A DNA stretch of 64,000 nt from Variovorax sp. PBL-E5 (GCF_901827185.1 NZ_LR594672.1:124001-188000); one strand, 5' to 3'; numbered from the stretch's first letter, positions 15,916-24,040 are shown. Notes: a model not told the origin generated them from the letters alone. Translations and numbers: made by a program.

Positions 15916-16395
15916 ATGGAACACAACGAAAGCCAGGTCGCGCGAGCTCTCCTGCTGCTGAAGGAGAACGCCGCGGCAGCGATGCTCGAGATGAATGTCA
16001 TGGCCGACTACGAGCTCCAAAAGGACTTGAAGGCGGTCACCGAGAGCCTGGCCCGCCGGCTGATTGGCCCGGCAATTTACCCAAACGCGGCGTTCAACGA
16101 CCAGCCGGAAGCGCTCGCCCGCTGCTTCTTGTTGGAGGACGAGCAACCCGACGCCTATGCCCACCTGGTGCGAGGCATCTGCGCCGAGGAATCCGAAGGC
16201 TTCCTTCAATGCTACGAAGGCTTGAAGCGCCTTGACGTTCTCGTGTGCGGCCTTGGCGACGACCACGACTACGCCTACAACCCTGAACAGGGTACGATTG
16301 AGGTGGATGCCCGGACGCCTACGGCGTACTACCTGACCCCCGCGAGATTTCTCACACTCTTGAAATCGAAGTTCAAGGAATCAAGGCAAGCCTGA
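15916..16395 (+). CDS. hypothetical protein
   Basis: A 159-residue acidic protein with a helical N-terminus and a C-terminal part rich in Tyr and Asp (GDDHDYAYNPEQGTIEVD). No domain recognised. The start is fixed by the shared promoter that ends 18 nt upstream. The next gene begins 41 nt after its stop in the same direction and may be cotranscribed. Confidence 0.6.
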   Translation: MEHNESQVARALLLLKENAAAAMLEMNVMADYELQKDLKAVTESLARRLIGPAIYPNAAFNDQPEALARCFLLEDEQPDAYAHLVRGICAEESEGFLQCYEGLKRLDVLVCGLGDDHDYAYNPEQGTIEVDARTPTAYYLTPARFLTLLKSKFKESRQA

Positions 16396-16436
16396 CGCTG
16401 GCCGCTCCCCAAAGAACCCCTTTTTTGCAGACAGAT

Positions 16437-16697
16437 ATGAAAAGCACACCGACTCCCCGCACCCACACTGCCCGCACGAAGGCCGAAGTCACCACGACGG
16501 TCGGTCCTTCGAAATACGAAGTCACGGTCCCCGCGGGGACGCGTTGCGCCAAGCTGGGCGGCGGCTCCGAACCCTGGGTGGTCGATGACCTCAGCTTCAT
16601 TGAGAACAAGCAAGGCATCCTGTATTCGGACGCCGATATTTACGGCATTCGAATCGAGGAGGCCAACCTGGCCGACATCACCCCGATTGCTCGCTGA
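16437..16697 (+). CDS. small hypothetical protein (86 aa)
   Basis: An 86-residue beta-rich protein (KYEVTVPAGTRCAKLGGGSEPWVVDDLSF) with no recognised domain. The fold hints at a small beta barrel. It follows the preceding gene closely and ends at a strong terminator, which suggests a two-gene unit. Confidence 0.6.
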   Translation: MKSTPTPRTHTARTKAEVTTTVGPSKYEVTVPAGTRCAKLGGGSEPWVVDDLSFIENKQGILYSDADIYGIRIEEANLADITPIAR

Positions 16698-16723
16698 GCA
16701 AGCCTTCTACCGTAGATTCACGA

Positions 16724-16746
16724 GCCCCGCACTGCGGGGCTTTTTT
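16724..16746 (+). terminator. intrinsic terminator
   Basis: GCCCCGC-ACT-GCGGGGC followed by six T. Confidence 0.92.
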
Positions 16747-16768
16747 CTTGGGCAGGTCGCGCGGCTAC

Positions 16769-16784
16769 CTACACACGGCAGGAC
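16769..16784 (+). promoter_or_regulatory. CTACAC-N5-AGGAC shared promoter
   Basis: CTACAC, 5 nt, AGGACTACTTT, then AGGAG and the ATG at 16802. About 20 bp are shared with the leader at 10228. Confidence 0.7.
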
Positions 16785-16801
16785 TACTTTCAGGAGAACC
16801 G

Positions 16802-17317
16802 ATGTTCAGAATGCACTTGAGCGAAGAATGCCGCAGCAGGCTAGACCAGGAGGCTTCGGAGGCGAACCGCTTGTACCGGCTTACCAATCAGTGGCTCGCG
16901 TCCGCACTGCTGAAGCTGGCGCGTGAAGCCCGGAAAAGTACGACCCTCCGACCCGACGACTGCACCTACGATTCCAGCCTCGTTTGGGGCGTGGTGCCCG
17001 AGCTCGCGCGCAGGCTTGGGAGGGTGAAGCTTGAGGTCGCCGAAATCGATTGGGAAGTCAGGGACCTGACCAACTATGAGCTGCGATGCCGAATTGGCGC
17101 CACTCTCGGAAATGTGGCCGAGCGCAGTTCCGCTGCCTGGTTGCTGTTGACCAGAACGCCGGTGAACGGTAATCCCGTGGCGTATGGGGCCGACCGCCTG
17201 CAGCCAGGTGTAGTCGGGGACCGGCAAGACCGCCTTACGTGCGCTATCGCTGAGGTTGCTCGCTGTCGAGGCGTCGCCTACAGCGGCGTCTGGTCGCCGG
17301 CGCTGACCCCCGGCTGA
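16802..17317 (+). CDS. hypothetical protein
   Basis: A 171-residue protein with no recognised domain. AGGAG lies 6 nt before the ATG. The N-terminal half is helical and charged. Its leader nearly repeats that of the ART-like gene at 10265, though the proteins are unrelated, so the leader rather than the gene was copied or conserved. Confidence 0.6.
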   Translation: MFRMHLSEECRSRLDQEASEANRLYRLTNQWLASALLKLAREARKSTTLRPDDCTYDSSLVWGVVPELARRLGRVKLEVAEIDWEVRDLTNYELRCRIGATLGNVAERSSAAWLLLTRTPVNGNPVAYGADRLQPGVVGDRQDRLTCAIAEVARCRGVAYSGVWSPALTPG

Positions 17318-17338
17318 AGGCCACTCTCGCAACATTCG

Positions 17339-17365
17339 GCCCCGCGGCATCCGCGGGGCTTTTTC
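17339..17365 (+). terminator. intrinsic terminator
   Basis: A 9-bp stem GCCCCGCGG/CCGCGGGGC followed by five T. Confidence 0.9.
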
Positions 17366-17591
17366 TCGTCGCCCTGACCGCAGGTGTGGACGGTAAAACG
17401 CCCGCAGAAGCGGGCAGGGGAATGAGCGTGCTATTCGCGGCGCAATCCGATGAGCTTGGCCTAGTCCAGGGACGCAGTAGGCCCACGTCGCCAAGATGCT
17501 CGGTCAAGCCGCGGTAAAGGTCGTCGCGCGGGAGCTGTGAGGCCGAGGTGGTATCGCGGCCGTCGTTGGGCAGGCTCGGCCTCCCTAAAGC
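17366..17591. other. intergenic stretch, possible decayed minus-strand ORF
   Basis: A minus-strand hairpin with T run (17395-17416) implies a minus transcript ends here. Upstream of it, between about 17550 and 17430, a start-less frame (RDDLYRGLTEHLGDVGLL) can be joined to AKLIGLRRE-stop only by a frameshift. I read it as a possible gene remnant. Confidence 0.25.
17395..17416 (-). terminator. terminator-like hairpin
   Basis: GCCCGC/GCGGGC stem with TTTT on the minus strand. Confidence 0.5.
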
Positions 17592-17630
17592 GCCTGCCTA
17601 AAGTGCCTGCCTAAAGTGCCTGCCTATACA
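17592..17630 (+). repeat. three tandem 13-bp units containing promoter-like boxes
   Basis: GCCTGCCTAAAGT occurs twice in a row and a third time as GCCTGCCTATACA. Each unit holds a CCTANA box; the third is the best promoter match and lies 29 nt before the ATG at 17658. Confidence 0.75.
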
Positions 17631-17657
17631 GGTTTTGCACACACAAAGGACACAAGA

Positions 17658-17993
17658 ATGAGCCACTTCGTCGCCATCCGCCCCCTCTCCGTTCCGATTG
17701 CAGCGTTCATGCAAGCGCCTGGGCCGGTGAAGATGGAAGAGGTACTCGCCGGTCCCATCCGCGCCCTCTACGAGGCCGGTCAAATCCGCGGCCCGGCAGA
17801 GATTCAGCTCCTCGACCTGACGTCTTCAGATGGCCGGCTCGCAGTAGACCAACTCAGTTTGGCAGCAAACGATGAGCTCGCCGTTCATGACGAGGAGTTT
17901 GCGGTGGCTGCGCAGACTGAAGTGCCCCCGAGCCCCAAACTGACGCCCGAGCCGCCCACCGCTGTAGTTCGCAAGCTCTCGTTGGTGCGCTGA
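17658..17993 (+). CDS. hypothetical protein
   Basis: A 111-residue protein with an acidic central part and a proline-rich C-terminus (EVPPSPKLTPEPPTAVV). No domain recognised. It is preceded by the tandem promoter-like repeats and followed by a terminator, so it is a single-gene unit. Confidence 0.6.
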   Translation: MSHFVAIRPLSVPIAAFMQAPGPVKMEEVLAGPIRALYEAGQIRGPAEIQLLDLTSSDGRLAVDQLSLAANDELAVHDEEFAVAAQTEVPPSPKLTPEPPTAVVRKLSLVR

Positions 17994-18005
17994 CAAGCCC
18001 TTTCG

Positions 18006-18030
18006 AAAGCCGACCTCGTGTCGGCTTTTC
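18006..18030 (+). terminator. intrinsic terminator
   Basis: AAAGCCGAC/GTCGGCTTT stem with T run. Confidence 0.8.
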
Positions 18031-18107
18031 CCTGAGGCGATAAATGGCAGTGCTATTCCAAAGCTGGCGCGCCACCGTTGATGGCCCCTTTTGAGCAGCA
18101 CCGCTTT

Positions 18108-18356
18108 ATGAACAGAAATCTCCTCGCAGCAGCACTCCTGGCGATGACAGTCGCCCCAGCATTCGCCATGGGCGCCAATCGAAATGCCATCGTCCTCGTC
18201 GAAACCTCCGGCCCGCGATTCGAGGAGGCGAAGGCGCTCTGCAAGCGGGCAGGCCCGAACGTCAAGGACTGCGTACAGGCGAAACTGGTCGCAAGGGATG
18301 TGCTCGCGCTGGCCAGGGCACTAGTGCCTCACCCGCGGGCGCGGCAGCACCCCTAG
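18108..18356 (+). CDS. small secreted hypothetical protein
   Basis: An 82-residue protein with a clear signal peptide (LLAAALLAMTVAPAFA, cleavage after AFA) and a mature part with two cysteines (ALCKRAG, KDCVQ) that could form a disulphide. An upstream ATG at 18081 is in frame but gives a charged extension before the signal. Function unknown. Confidence 0.55.
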   Translation: MNRNLLAAALLAMTVAPAFAMGANRNAIVLVETSGPRFEEAKALCKRAGPNVKDCVQAKLVARDVLALARALVPHPRARQHP

Positions 18357-18385
18357 CCCTCGGTCCCCGAGTCCATCGGACCCGG

Positions 18386-18420
18386 AAAAACGCCCCGCTC
18401 GACTTTCTGCGAGCGGGGCG
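18386..18420 (-). terminator. intrinsic terminator (works in both directions)
   Basis: An 11-bp stem CGCCCCGCTCG/CGAGCGGGGCG with five T on the minus strand. Confidence 0.9.
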
Positions 18421-18423
18421 AAA

Positions 18424-19134
18424 TCATTTTGCCAATTCGGAATCGGCGGCGAGTGTTGCCTTAAGGACGTCCGGCTGCAGGCCAAGCGCTTCCAGCAAGC
18501 GGGCCGTGTGGTCGTAGGACGACGATTGCTGGCTTTCGAAGCCAAGTCGCTGGTAGTGGTGGAACGCGTCGTAGGCCTCAAGGTGGCGCTCGACCGTTGC
18601 GACGCCATCTTTCGCGCTGACCGCGGCAATGCCGAGCTGTCCTGTCTCTGACAACTTGACGTGGAACAGGCCGATGACGTGTCCGTTCTTCCTCATGAAG
18701 CTGTAATACTTCCCGAGCAGTTGCTTCCAAGGGCTATCCGTCGGCGCGTCGTAGCAATCCGCACAGAGCACGGTCCGCGAGTTCACGGGGATGTCGACGG
18801 CCTCCAGTTGCTGGCAGCGGGCGGCAAGCATTCGGGCCTGCGTCAGTTCCTCGTCTCGGCGTTCCGGCGGGAAGGAATAGTGTTCAACCGCAATGCCCTT
18901 CCAGTAGACGTTTCCGTCGGGTGCCTTGGTGAGGTGCGGCGCCAGATACGTCCGCTGCCAGGTTGCGTACGTCCCCTCGGTGACGTTCCTATGCATTGCC
19001 TCGAACAGCTCGACGGCTCTGCTGGTCAAACGGCCGTTGACCGCGCCTTCCAGCAGATGAAGGTCTGAAGGGCTCAGGTCGTCGCCGTCGTTGGTCTTCT
19101 GAAGAATGGCGATTGCCATGTCTGAGTGGGTCAT
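18424..19134 (-). CDS. hypothetical protein
   Basis: A 236-residue soluble protein with a helical N-terminal third, a CADCYD pair near residue 125 and a C-terminal helical segment (HTARLLEALGLQPDVLKATLA). No domain recognised. It has its own promoter of the shared type and its own terminator. Confidence 0.6.
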   Translation of the reverse strand: MTHSDMAIAILQKTNDGDDLSPSDLHLLEGAVNGRLTSRAVELFEAMHRNVTEGTYATWQRTYLAPHLTKAPDGNVYWKGIAVEHYSFPPERRDEELTQARMLAARCQQLEAVDIPVNSRTVLCADCYDAPTDSPWKQLLGKYYSFMRKNGHVIGLFHVKLSETGQLGIAAVSAKDGVATVERHLEAYDAFHHYQRLGFESQQSSSYDHTARLLEALGLQPDVLKATLAADSELAK

Positions 19135-19151
19135 GGGATGCTCCTGTAGAT

Positions 19152-19167
19152 TTCCTGCGACGTGTAG
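19152..19167 (-). promoter_or_regulatory. CTACAC-N5-AGGAA shared promoter
   Basis: Minus strand: CTACAC, 5 nt, AGGAAATC, then the ATG at 19134. Confidence 0.6.
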
Positions 19168-19210
19168 GAAAGCGCTTCAGGGGCGGCCCGAAGGTTCGGC
19201 ATTCATAGAC

Positions 19211-19244
19211 AAAGAAAAGGCGAGCCCTGGGTCGGGCTAGCTCG
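19211..19244 (-). terminator. possible terminator
   Basis: An imperfect hairpin (AGCCC/GGGCT core) followed by CCTTTTCTTT on the minus strand, after the gene ending at 19256. Confidence 0.45.
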
Positions 19245-19255
19245 AATGATTGTGG

Positions 19256-19912
19256 TCAACGCCTTGCTGGGGCGCGCTGCTCCACGTCCCAACGGCAAAG
19301 GGCGCTCATGGAGATGCAGCCCCTTGGGGCAGAGAAGTTTGCTGGGTCCAGGCGGTCGGCCCACCAGACCCCGTCGAACACATCGAGTTCCTCGACAATG
19401 CCGGTCAGCACCATGTCAACCGCCAGGTCATCAGAAACCTCTTGCCCCGTTACTTTGGCGAGGAGCGGGGTGGCGACGTCCATCTCGATGAGGTCCGTCG
19501 TGATGTTCTCCGCCCATTGCTCGATATCGTCGGCTTCGGCCCTAGCCTTGTCTTCGTCGGCGAAAAGGCAGTACCGCTTGTCGCCCACCTCGGGGTCGGT
19601 CCACTGCAACCTGTGCCTGGTTGCCCGTTGAAGCCAGCCGCGGCGGGTACCTTCCTGCGCGAGTTTATGTTGCTGGCTAGGGCCAAGGCGGCGGTAGTCG
19701 ATGAAGCGGCCGGCGCTTCGGTCCTTGCGGCTCAGCACCCAGAGTGGCAGGCCACCAAGGCGCGCGATTTGCTCCCAGGCATCGGGGTGCTGAGACACGG
19801 AGAGCCCGGCGCCTTCGTAGCTCACGCCTCGAACGCCTTTGTCGACAGGGTTGAGGCTGCCTTGGTGCCAAAGCTTGCGAAAGCTCCGGCTCGGATAGGA
19901 TGAGAGATTCAT
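19256..19912 (-). CDS. hypothetical protein
   Basis: A 218-residue protein with tryptophan-rich N-terminus, a basic segment near residue 80 (RRGWLQRATRHRLQW) and an acidic helix (DEDKARAEADDIEQWAENI). No domain recognised. The ATG at 19912 is fixed by the strong shared promoter CTACAG-N5-AGGACAACTT that ends 15 nt upstream; the longer frame runs through it. Confidence 0.6.
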   Translation of the reverse strand: MNLSSYPSRSFRKLWHQGSLNPVDKGVRGVSYEGAGLSVSQHPDAWEQIARLGGLPLWVLSRKDRSAGRFIDYRRLGPSQQHKLAQEGTRRGWLQRATRHRLQWTDPEVGDKRYCLFADEDKARAEADDIEQWAENITTDLIEMDVATPLLAKVTGQEVSDDLAVDMVLTGIVEELDVFDGVWWADRLDPANFSAPRGCISMSALCRWDVEQRAPARR

Positions 19913-19927
19913 TGGTACGGGTAAGTT

Positions 19928-19943
19928 GTCCTTCCTCCTGTAG
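19928..19943 (-). promoter_or_regulatory. CTACAG-N5-AGGAC shared promoter
   Basis: Minus strand: CTACAG, 5 nt, AGGACAACTT, then the ATG at 19912. Confidence 0.7.
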
Positions 19944-19974
19944 CTACGAGTGCGCTGACGCGGCCGCCCCAAGA

Positions 19975-19999
19975 GAAAGGCCGTCCACAGGGACGGCCC
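19975..19999 (-). terminator. intrinsic terminator
   Basis: GGCCGTCC/GGACGGCC stem followed by TTTCTC on the minus strand. Confidence 0.8.
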
Positions 20000-20018
20000 A
20001 ATCAGGGTGCGGGCGGAG

Positions 20019-20450
20019 CTAAGCTTTCCATGCAGGAGAAAACTCGACCTCGTGAGCGAGCAGCTTTGCTGCCGTGATACCAACGACGGTTTGCAGGTCG
20101 TAGCCTTCCGTGCTGGTCCCGCCCACGTATGCGTGGCAGCTGTACCAGTGCTTGACCACGGTTTCGGATTCAGCGCCTTCACCATAGATGGCGTGAGAGC
20201 CCGAGACGAGTCCGACGTTTGACAGGAGTTCCCCGGTGAGGCGCCAATCGGTCGTCGGGGAATACGGGCCCCACTCGTGGTCGGTCAGCACCCGCGGAGG
20301 CTGCTGCGGGGGCACCGCATCAACGTCGATTTGCTTGTGACAAAGCAGCGCGATGGCCAGGTCGAGCTCTGGACCAGTCATGCTGTCCGGTTTAATACGA
20401 AGCAGGGCTTCGGCAGCTTGGCGACGCTGGGAAAGGGTGAGGATTTCCAT
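20019..20450 (-). CDS. NinX-like (DUF2591) protein
   Basis: The 143-residue protein resembles phage P22 NinX: an N-terminal helix (LDLAIALLCHKQI), the sequence GPYSPTTDWRLTGELL near residue 62 (matching the YSPSTDW...G motif of that family), a tryptophan near 100, and a C-terminal helix (VVGITAAKLLAHEVEF). NinX-like proteins are common in phages and plasmids; their function is unknown. Assignment is from pattern memory. The shared promoter lies 20-34 nt upstream. Confidence 0.55.
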   Translation of the reverse strand: MEILTLSQRRQAAEALLRIKPDSMTGPELDLAIALLCHKQIDVDAVPPQQPPRVLTDHEWGPYSPTTDWRLTGELLSNVGLVSGSHAIYGEGAESETVVKHWYSCHAYVGGTSTEGYDLQTVVGITAAKLLAHEVEFSPAWKA

Positions 20451-20468
20451 GGATTTCCAGGTAGTTGG

Positions 20469-20484
20469 GTTCTGCCCTGTGTAG
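20469..20484 (-). promoter_or_regulatory. CTACAC-N5-AGAAC shared promoter
   Basis: Minus strand: CTACAC, 5 nt, AGAACCCAACT, then the ATG at 20450. Confidence 0.6.
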
Positions 20485-20525
20485 AAAACGGGCCCGCTTG
20501 CCGTGGGCGCAGGACTCGCCTCGGC

Positions 20526-21203
20526 TTAAGGGGCTACGGTGGGGAGGTCGTTTTGCGTTCGCGTCACCGCCATGCGCACGGTGCGGACATCAAGGTGCCG
20601 AGCCTTCAACTCCTCAAGGAAACTCAGTTGACGTTTCGGCGTGTAGATGCTCTGTCGGTCGCCTTCGGTGTACCGAGGCGTTGAGAAGAATCCCATGAGC
20701 ATGCTCGAGTCGCACCGACGCGCCGGAAATCCCCAAGAGGTGCAAAGGTCCGGGCAGTCATACTCGACGCGGCCCCACCTGGCCAGCAGCTTTGCTTTCA
20801 GCTGTGGCACGGAACGAAGCCTCTTGGGGTGGGCAAACGGTGCGGACCGGAGGTGGACCGAAAAGGAGAACGTAGCGAGGTCGTATCCCCGCTGCGCGAG
20901 TTCGACCAAAAGCCCGGGCTCTGGCGACGGGTGCGGCGGGAGGAAGCTGAGAATCGTCACACGGGGTTCAAGTAGCGCACCCTTCAGGAAATCGAAGTCG
21001 CCGTCGCATATTCCCGCTCCCCGGTTAAACTCGATGTACGGTGTTCCGTCAGGACGGCGGCGCCTCCCTCGCGCAAGGAATTCACCTGGGCGAGGCCGGC
21101 ACACAGCGGGTACCGCGTCACAAGCGCAGATGGCGGGCAGTGTCGTGGCGGGGGCGGGTAGGGCGGTCATTGCGTCAAGCGGCAAGCAGGTTTGTTCAGG
21201 CAT
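20526..21203 (-). CDS. hypothetical cysteine-rich protein
   Basis: A 225-residue protein with several cysteines (ICACDAVPAVC near residue 30, DCPDLC near 155, RRCD) that could bind a metal. No domain recognised. A CTAGAC box lies 70 nt upstream on the minus strand (21273-21278), without a good AGGAC element. Confidence 0.55.
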   Translation of the reverse strand: MPEQTCLPLDAMTALPAPATTLPAICACDAVPAVCRPRPGEFLARGRRRRPDGTPYIEFNRGAGICDGDFDFLKGALLEPRVTILSFLPPHPSPEPGLLVELAQRGYDLATFSFSVHLRSAPFAHPKRLRSVPQLKAKLLARWGRVEYDCPDLCTSWGFPARRCDSSMLMGFFSTPRYTEGDRQSIYTPKRQLSFLEELKARHLDVRTVRMAVTRTQNDLPTVAP

Positions 21204-21352
21204 TTCAGGCGAGCGCCGTCAGGCGGTCAGCGCGCAGGTGGGGCGCCACGTCGGCAAGCTCGCACCCAGGTCGTCTAGGTGCCGGATTTAGCGGAGCAGC
21301 GCTGCCGCAGGTGCACGACGAAGCACCCGGCGCGCACGGGCGAGGGGTCAGG

Positions 21353-21892
21353 CTAGTTGCGCTTCGGCTTCGGCGGAAAGCACTCTGCGAACCAGGCTTG
21401 CACCGGCTTCGACACCGCGAGCCAGCCCAGGCCGCCCATTGCGGGGCTGAGGACAACCAGAGCCAGCAGGCACCACAGCAGAAACGGCTGAAGGGGCTGC
21501 GCCGTTACCGTAGGGTCTCCCTTGGCCAAGAGCCGCAGCACTACGGCACCCGCGGACATTGCGAGCGCGATGACAACGATGAGGAGCGCCGGCACGGCAC
21601 CCGACATTGCGGCGAACCAGGCGCGCTCTGCGGGCTGCATGGCTCGATTCTCCCGGCGAGCAAAGGTCACGTTGGCGGCACCGGAAAGGACGAAGAGCGA
21701 CAGCAAGCCGGTGATTGCCCAGAAAACAGGTTTTCCGAAAGAGAGCAGGCCGTTGAGCCAGAAGCATGCGTACAAGACGGACAGCCCCGCGCCCGCTCCG
21801 GTCAGGAATGGGACAACCACCGGGGCGTGGGCTTGTAGCGCTCGTGCTGACAGACCCATGCGTTCACAAAGCTTCAGGAAAATAGAGGACAT
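21353..21892 (-). CDS. multi-spanning membrane protein, leaderless start
   Basis: A 179-residue protein with four hydrophobic helices (PVVVPFLTGAGAGLSVLYAC, FWAITGLLSLFVLSG, ALLIVVIALAMSAGAVVL, FLLWCLLALVVLSP) and a basic C-terminus (PPKPKRN). No family recognised. The ATG at 21892 sits 6 nt after CTATAC, so the transcript should start at or next to the start codon. A TTG start at 21940 is rejected because it lies within the terminator of the upstream gene. Confidence 0.6.
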   Translation of the reverse strand: MSSIFLKLCERMGLSARALQAHAPVVVPFLTGAGAGLSVLYACFWLNGLLSFGKPVFWAITGLLSLFVLSGAANVTFARRENRAMQPAERAWFAAMSGAVPALLIVVIALAMSAGAVVLRLLAKGDPTVTAQPLQPFLLWCLLALVVLSPAMGGLGWLAVSKPVQAWFAECFPPKPKRN

Positions 21893-21904
21893 GAAGGCGT
21901 ATAG
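21893..21904 (-). promoter_or_regulatory. CTATAC promoter giving a leaderless transcript
   Basis: Minus strand: CTATAC, 6 nt, ATG. Confidence 0.5.
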
Positions 21905-21939
21905 CGCCTGGAGCTCAGCTTTTCTCTGTGCCTGAGGCA

Positions 21940-21968
21940 AAGGAAAGCGCCCTCCAAAGGGAGGGCGC
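21940..21968 (-). terminator. intrinsic terminator
   Basis: A 9-bp stem GCGCCCTCC/GGAGGGCGC followed by TTTCCTTT on the minus strand; it ends the gene at 22005. Confidence 0.85.
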
Positions 21969-22004
21969 GGAATGAGGCATGCTAGGCGTAGCCCGGGCTC
22001 CTTG

Positions 22005-22391
22005 TTACAACGCCGGACGTTGCGCGTAGTCGCTTAAATATCTGTCCATCAGCGCCAGGTGCTTGGCAGCAAGAACATAGGATTCATCCTCGGTGCGCGT
22101 GGATGGAATCAACTCGGTGCTGCCAGGGAAGCCCATCGGTGTGGCCACGAAAAAGTGCTGCGCGTTTGCATCGCTAGGCAGCAAATCGCCGTACACGGCG
22201 CCGAGCTGGTACACAGCGATATCGTAGATGTAGCACAGCAGACGGCTCAGCATTGCTTCTGGGCCGGCGCCCTTGAGCCCATTGAGGGCCCCCAGCAAGT
22301 CAGCGGTGCGCTTCGAGAACGCGTCGTCGCGAATCGCTTCCCAGATTTGCAGAAAGTTGGACTCGGCCAGGTTCGGAGGATTTTGGTTCAT
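22005..22391 (-). CDS. hypothetical protein
   Basis: A 128-residue helical protein with a tyrosine-rich hydrophobic stretch (LLCYIYDIAVYQLGAVYG). No domain recognised. A textbook copy of the shared promoter precedes it and a terminator follows. Confidence 0.6.
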   Translation of the reverse strand: MNQNPPNLAESNFLQIWEAIRDDAFSKRTADLLGALNGLKGAGPEAMLSRLLCYIYDIAVYQLGAVYGDLLPSDANAQHFFVATPMGFPGSTELIPSTRTEDESYVLAAKHLALMDRYLSDYAQRPAL

Positions 22392-22407
22392 TGGTCAAAG
22401 GGTGGTT

Positions 22408-22423
22408 GTCCTTTGACGTGTAG
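22408..22423 (-). promoter_or_regulatory. CTACAC-N5-AGGAC shared promoter
   Basis: Minus strand: CTACAC, 5 nt, AGGACAACC, then the ATG at 22391. Confidence 0.7.
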
Positions 22424-22467
22424 CCAGGAGGGCTCCGCTCGCCCCATGTCGCGGCTTGACAGCCTGC

Positions 22468-23103
22468 TTACTGGCGGATGCTGCGGGCGTTCTTCTCTGG
22501 CGTCCCCGATAGAACGGCCTCGAGCGCGGGCCATTTTTTGCGTGCGGCTATCTCTTCTCTCCACAGTTGATGCACCATTTCTTCGACGGGGCGCAAAAGC
22601 AGTTGACGCTGCGGCATCTCGCCGAAGATGCCCCAGTAGCCCGTCTCGAGTACGCGCGTCGTGACAAAGTCCAGGTCGAAGGGTATGCCCACATAGGCGC
22701 ACTCCTCCGGGTTCTCCCACGTCGGGTCGACGACGGTTCCGTCGTGGGTAACACACCAGGCGTGGGCTGTCGCCATGGCAGATAGCGCATAGCCCTCGAC
22801 GTAGACAAACCTGTCGGGGAACTCTGTCGCAAGCTGGGCGGCGTTGCAGAAGCACTGCCTCTTCACGGCATTTCGCGCGATATCTCTCGGGTAGGGCGCC
22901 GCCTTGAAGACCTTGCCCCGATGCAGCACGTACACATACAGCATCGCACCAAACGTCGCAAAGGACTGCAGCTGAGCGCGCAGAGTGGCCTCGGCTGGCG
23001 TGAGGGAGGAGGGCCAGTGCTCGAAGAAGGCTGCGGCAGTTGCATGCCGGCTGGCTACTTCGTCAATCTGCTGGTCGGCATCTGGGGCGGTTTGGTGGGG
23101 CAT
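22468..23103 (-). CDS. transglutaminase/papain-fold-like protein
   Basis: The 211-residue protein has the order of residues expected for a papain-fold family: a Cys in QCFCNAAQLA near residue 87, a glycine-aromatic strand (YVEGYAL), a His in AHAWCVTHDG near 118 and an Asp in VVDPTW near 129. I recognise this YxEGYA...HAW...VDPTW pattern from conserved hypothetical proteins of phages and plasmids. It may be a peptidase or amidase; the substrate is unknown. The ATG at 23103 was chosen over a GTG at 23118. Confidence 0.6.
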   Translation of the reverse strand: MPHQTAPDADQQIDEVASRHATAAAFFEHWPSSLTPAEATLRAQLQSFATFGAMLYVYVLHRGKVFKAAPYPRDIARNAVKRQCFCNAAQLATEFPDRFVYVEGYALSAMATAHAWCVTHDGTVVDPTWENPEECAYVGIPFDLDFVTTRVLETGYWGIFGEMPQRQLLLRPVEEMVHQLWREEIAARKKWPALEAVLSGTPEKNARSIRQ

Positions 23104-23154
23104 GAAGGGTCGTTGCACTGGACCCCTTATTCTGCCTTGCCTGAATTACGTCGG

Positions 23155-23715
23155 TCACCGACGCCGAAGGGCGAAGGTGACGATGCCTGCGGCGACAGCG
23201 CCCTTGCTCTTTGCCTTCCCTGCATAGGAGTGAAGCCGCGCGAGCGCACTCTCCGCGCCGTCCGGGGATTTCCAGCCCATCATCTCGAACTTGAGGTCAG
23301 GAATCGCAGGCGTGCCGTTCGGCGCGGAGCGGACGTAGTCGGGTTTCAGGCCACCAAGGGCTCGCTTGTAGGCCTCGTAGGCTGCTTCAATCTTTGCCGG
23401 GTCATCGCTTCGATATTCAAGGGATGCGGCCACGAGGCCCTGCTCGGGGTCGAAATCGACGCCCCGAACCGAGAACTCGAACTCACCTAGGTTCAGCACC
23501 CGATGCGTAGGCGACTTGGCCGTCGTCCGCGACTCGAGCTCTTCGCGGGACATGCCGCGCCAAAAGCCAACCTGGGACTGCGTGAGGAGCTCGAACGCCG
23601 TCGAGTCGTCAGCCGCTGCGCTTAGGAGGCCTGCTGACGGACCGCCTTGTGCATTCGCAACTGGAATGCCGCACGCGATGACGACGGCGAAGACGAGGGG
23701 GAGAAGGGATTTCAT
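23155..23715 (-). CDS. secreted hypothetical protein
   Basis: A 186-residue protein with a signal peptide (cleavage after ANA near residue 22) and a soluble alpha/beta body with no recognised domain. It ends 52 bp before the start region of the upstream-facing transglutaminase-like gene, so the two may belong to one minus-strand unit. Confidence 0.6.
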   Translation of the reverse strand: MKSLLPLVFAVVIACGIPVANAQGGPSAGLLSAAADDSTAFELLTQSQVGFWRGMSREELESRTTAKSPTHRVLNLGEFEFSVRGVDFDPEQGLVAASLEYRSDDPAKIEAAYEAYKRALGGLKPDYVRSAPNGTPAIPDLKFEMMGWKSPDGAESALARLHSYAGKAKSKGAVAAGIVTFALRRR

Positions 23716-23791
23716 CGTTCAGTTCCGAAAGGGGTTGCTGTTGAATAGCGCGCGGCGCTTAAACGAGCGATTGGCATCGGCACTGGCCAGC

Positions 23792-23815
23792 AAAAAGCCC
23801 TGCATCGGCAGGGCT
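23792..23815 (-). terminator. intrinsic terminator
   Basis: AGCCCTGC/GCAGGGCT stem with T run on the minus strand, after the gene ending at 23834. Confidence 0.85.
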
Positions 23816-23833
23816 CTGTCGGGCTACGGCCGC

Positions 23834-24040
23834 TCAGGCGACGTTGAAGCCGACCTTCCGGCTTTGAGCGATTGCCCGCAGACGTTGCACGACACGCACT
23901 ACGGTCGTTAGCGCGTCCTTGCACAGGTGGAAGGCGTCGCTGAACGTGTAGCCGTCCTTCGTGCCACCTTGCGCGGCTGCCTGGGCAGCGAGCTGGCGCT
24001 CAAAATCATCAGTGAACTTCGGGCTGTGCGAGACGGGCAT
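23834..24040 (-). CDS. small hypothetical protein (68 aa)
   Basis: A 68-residue helical protein (AFHLCKDALTTVVRVVQRLRAIAQ) with one cysteine. No domain recognised. CTATAC on the minus strand at 24080-24085 is its likely promoter, and a terminator follows. Confidence 0.55.
   Translation of the reverse strand: MPVSHSPKFTDDFERQLAAQAAAQGGTKDGYTFSDAFHLCKDALTTVVRVVQRLRAIAQSRKVGFNVA

Noticed and set aside
21893..21940. TTG start at 21940 for the membrane protein
   Set aside because: It lies inside the terminator of the upstream gene and upstream of the CTATAC promoter.
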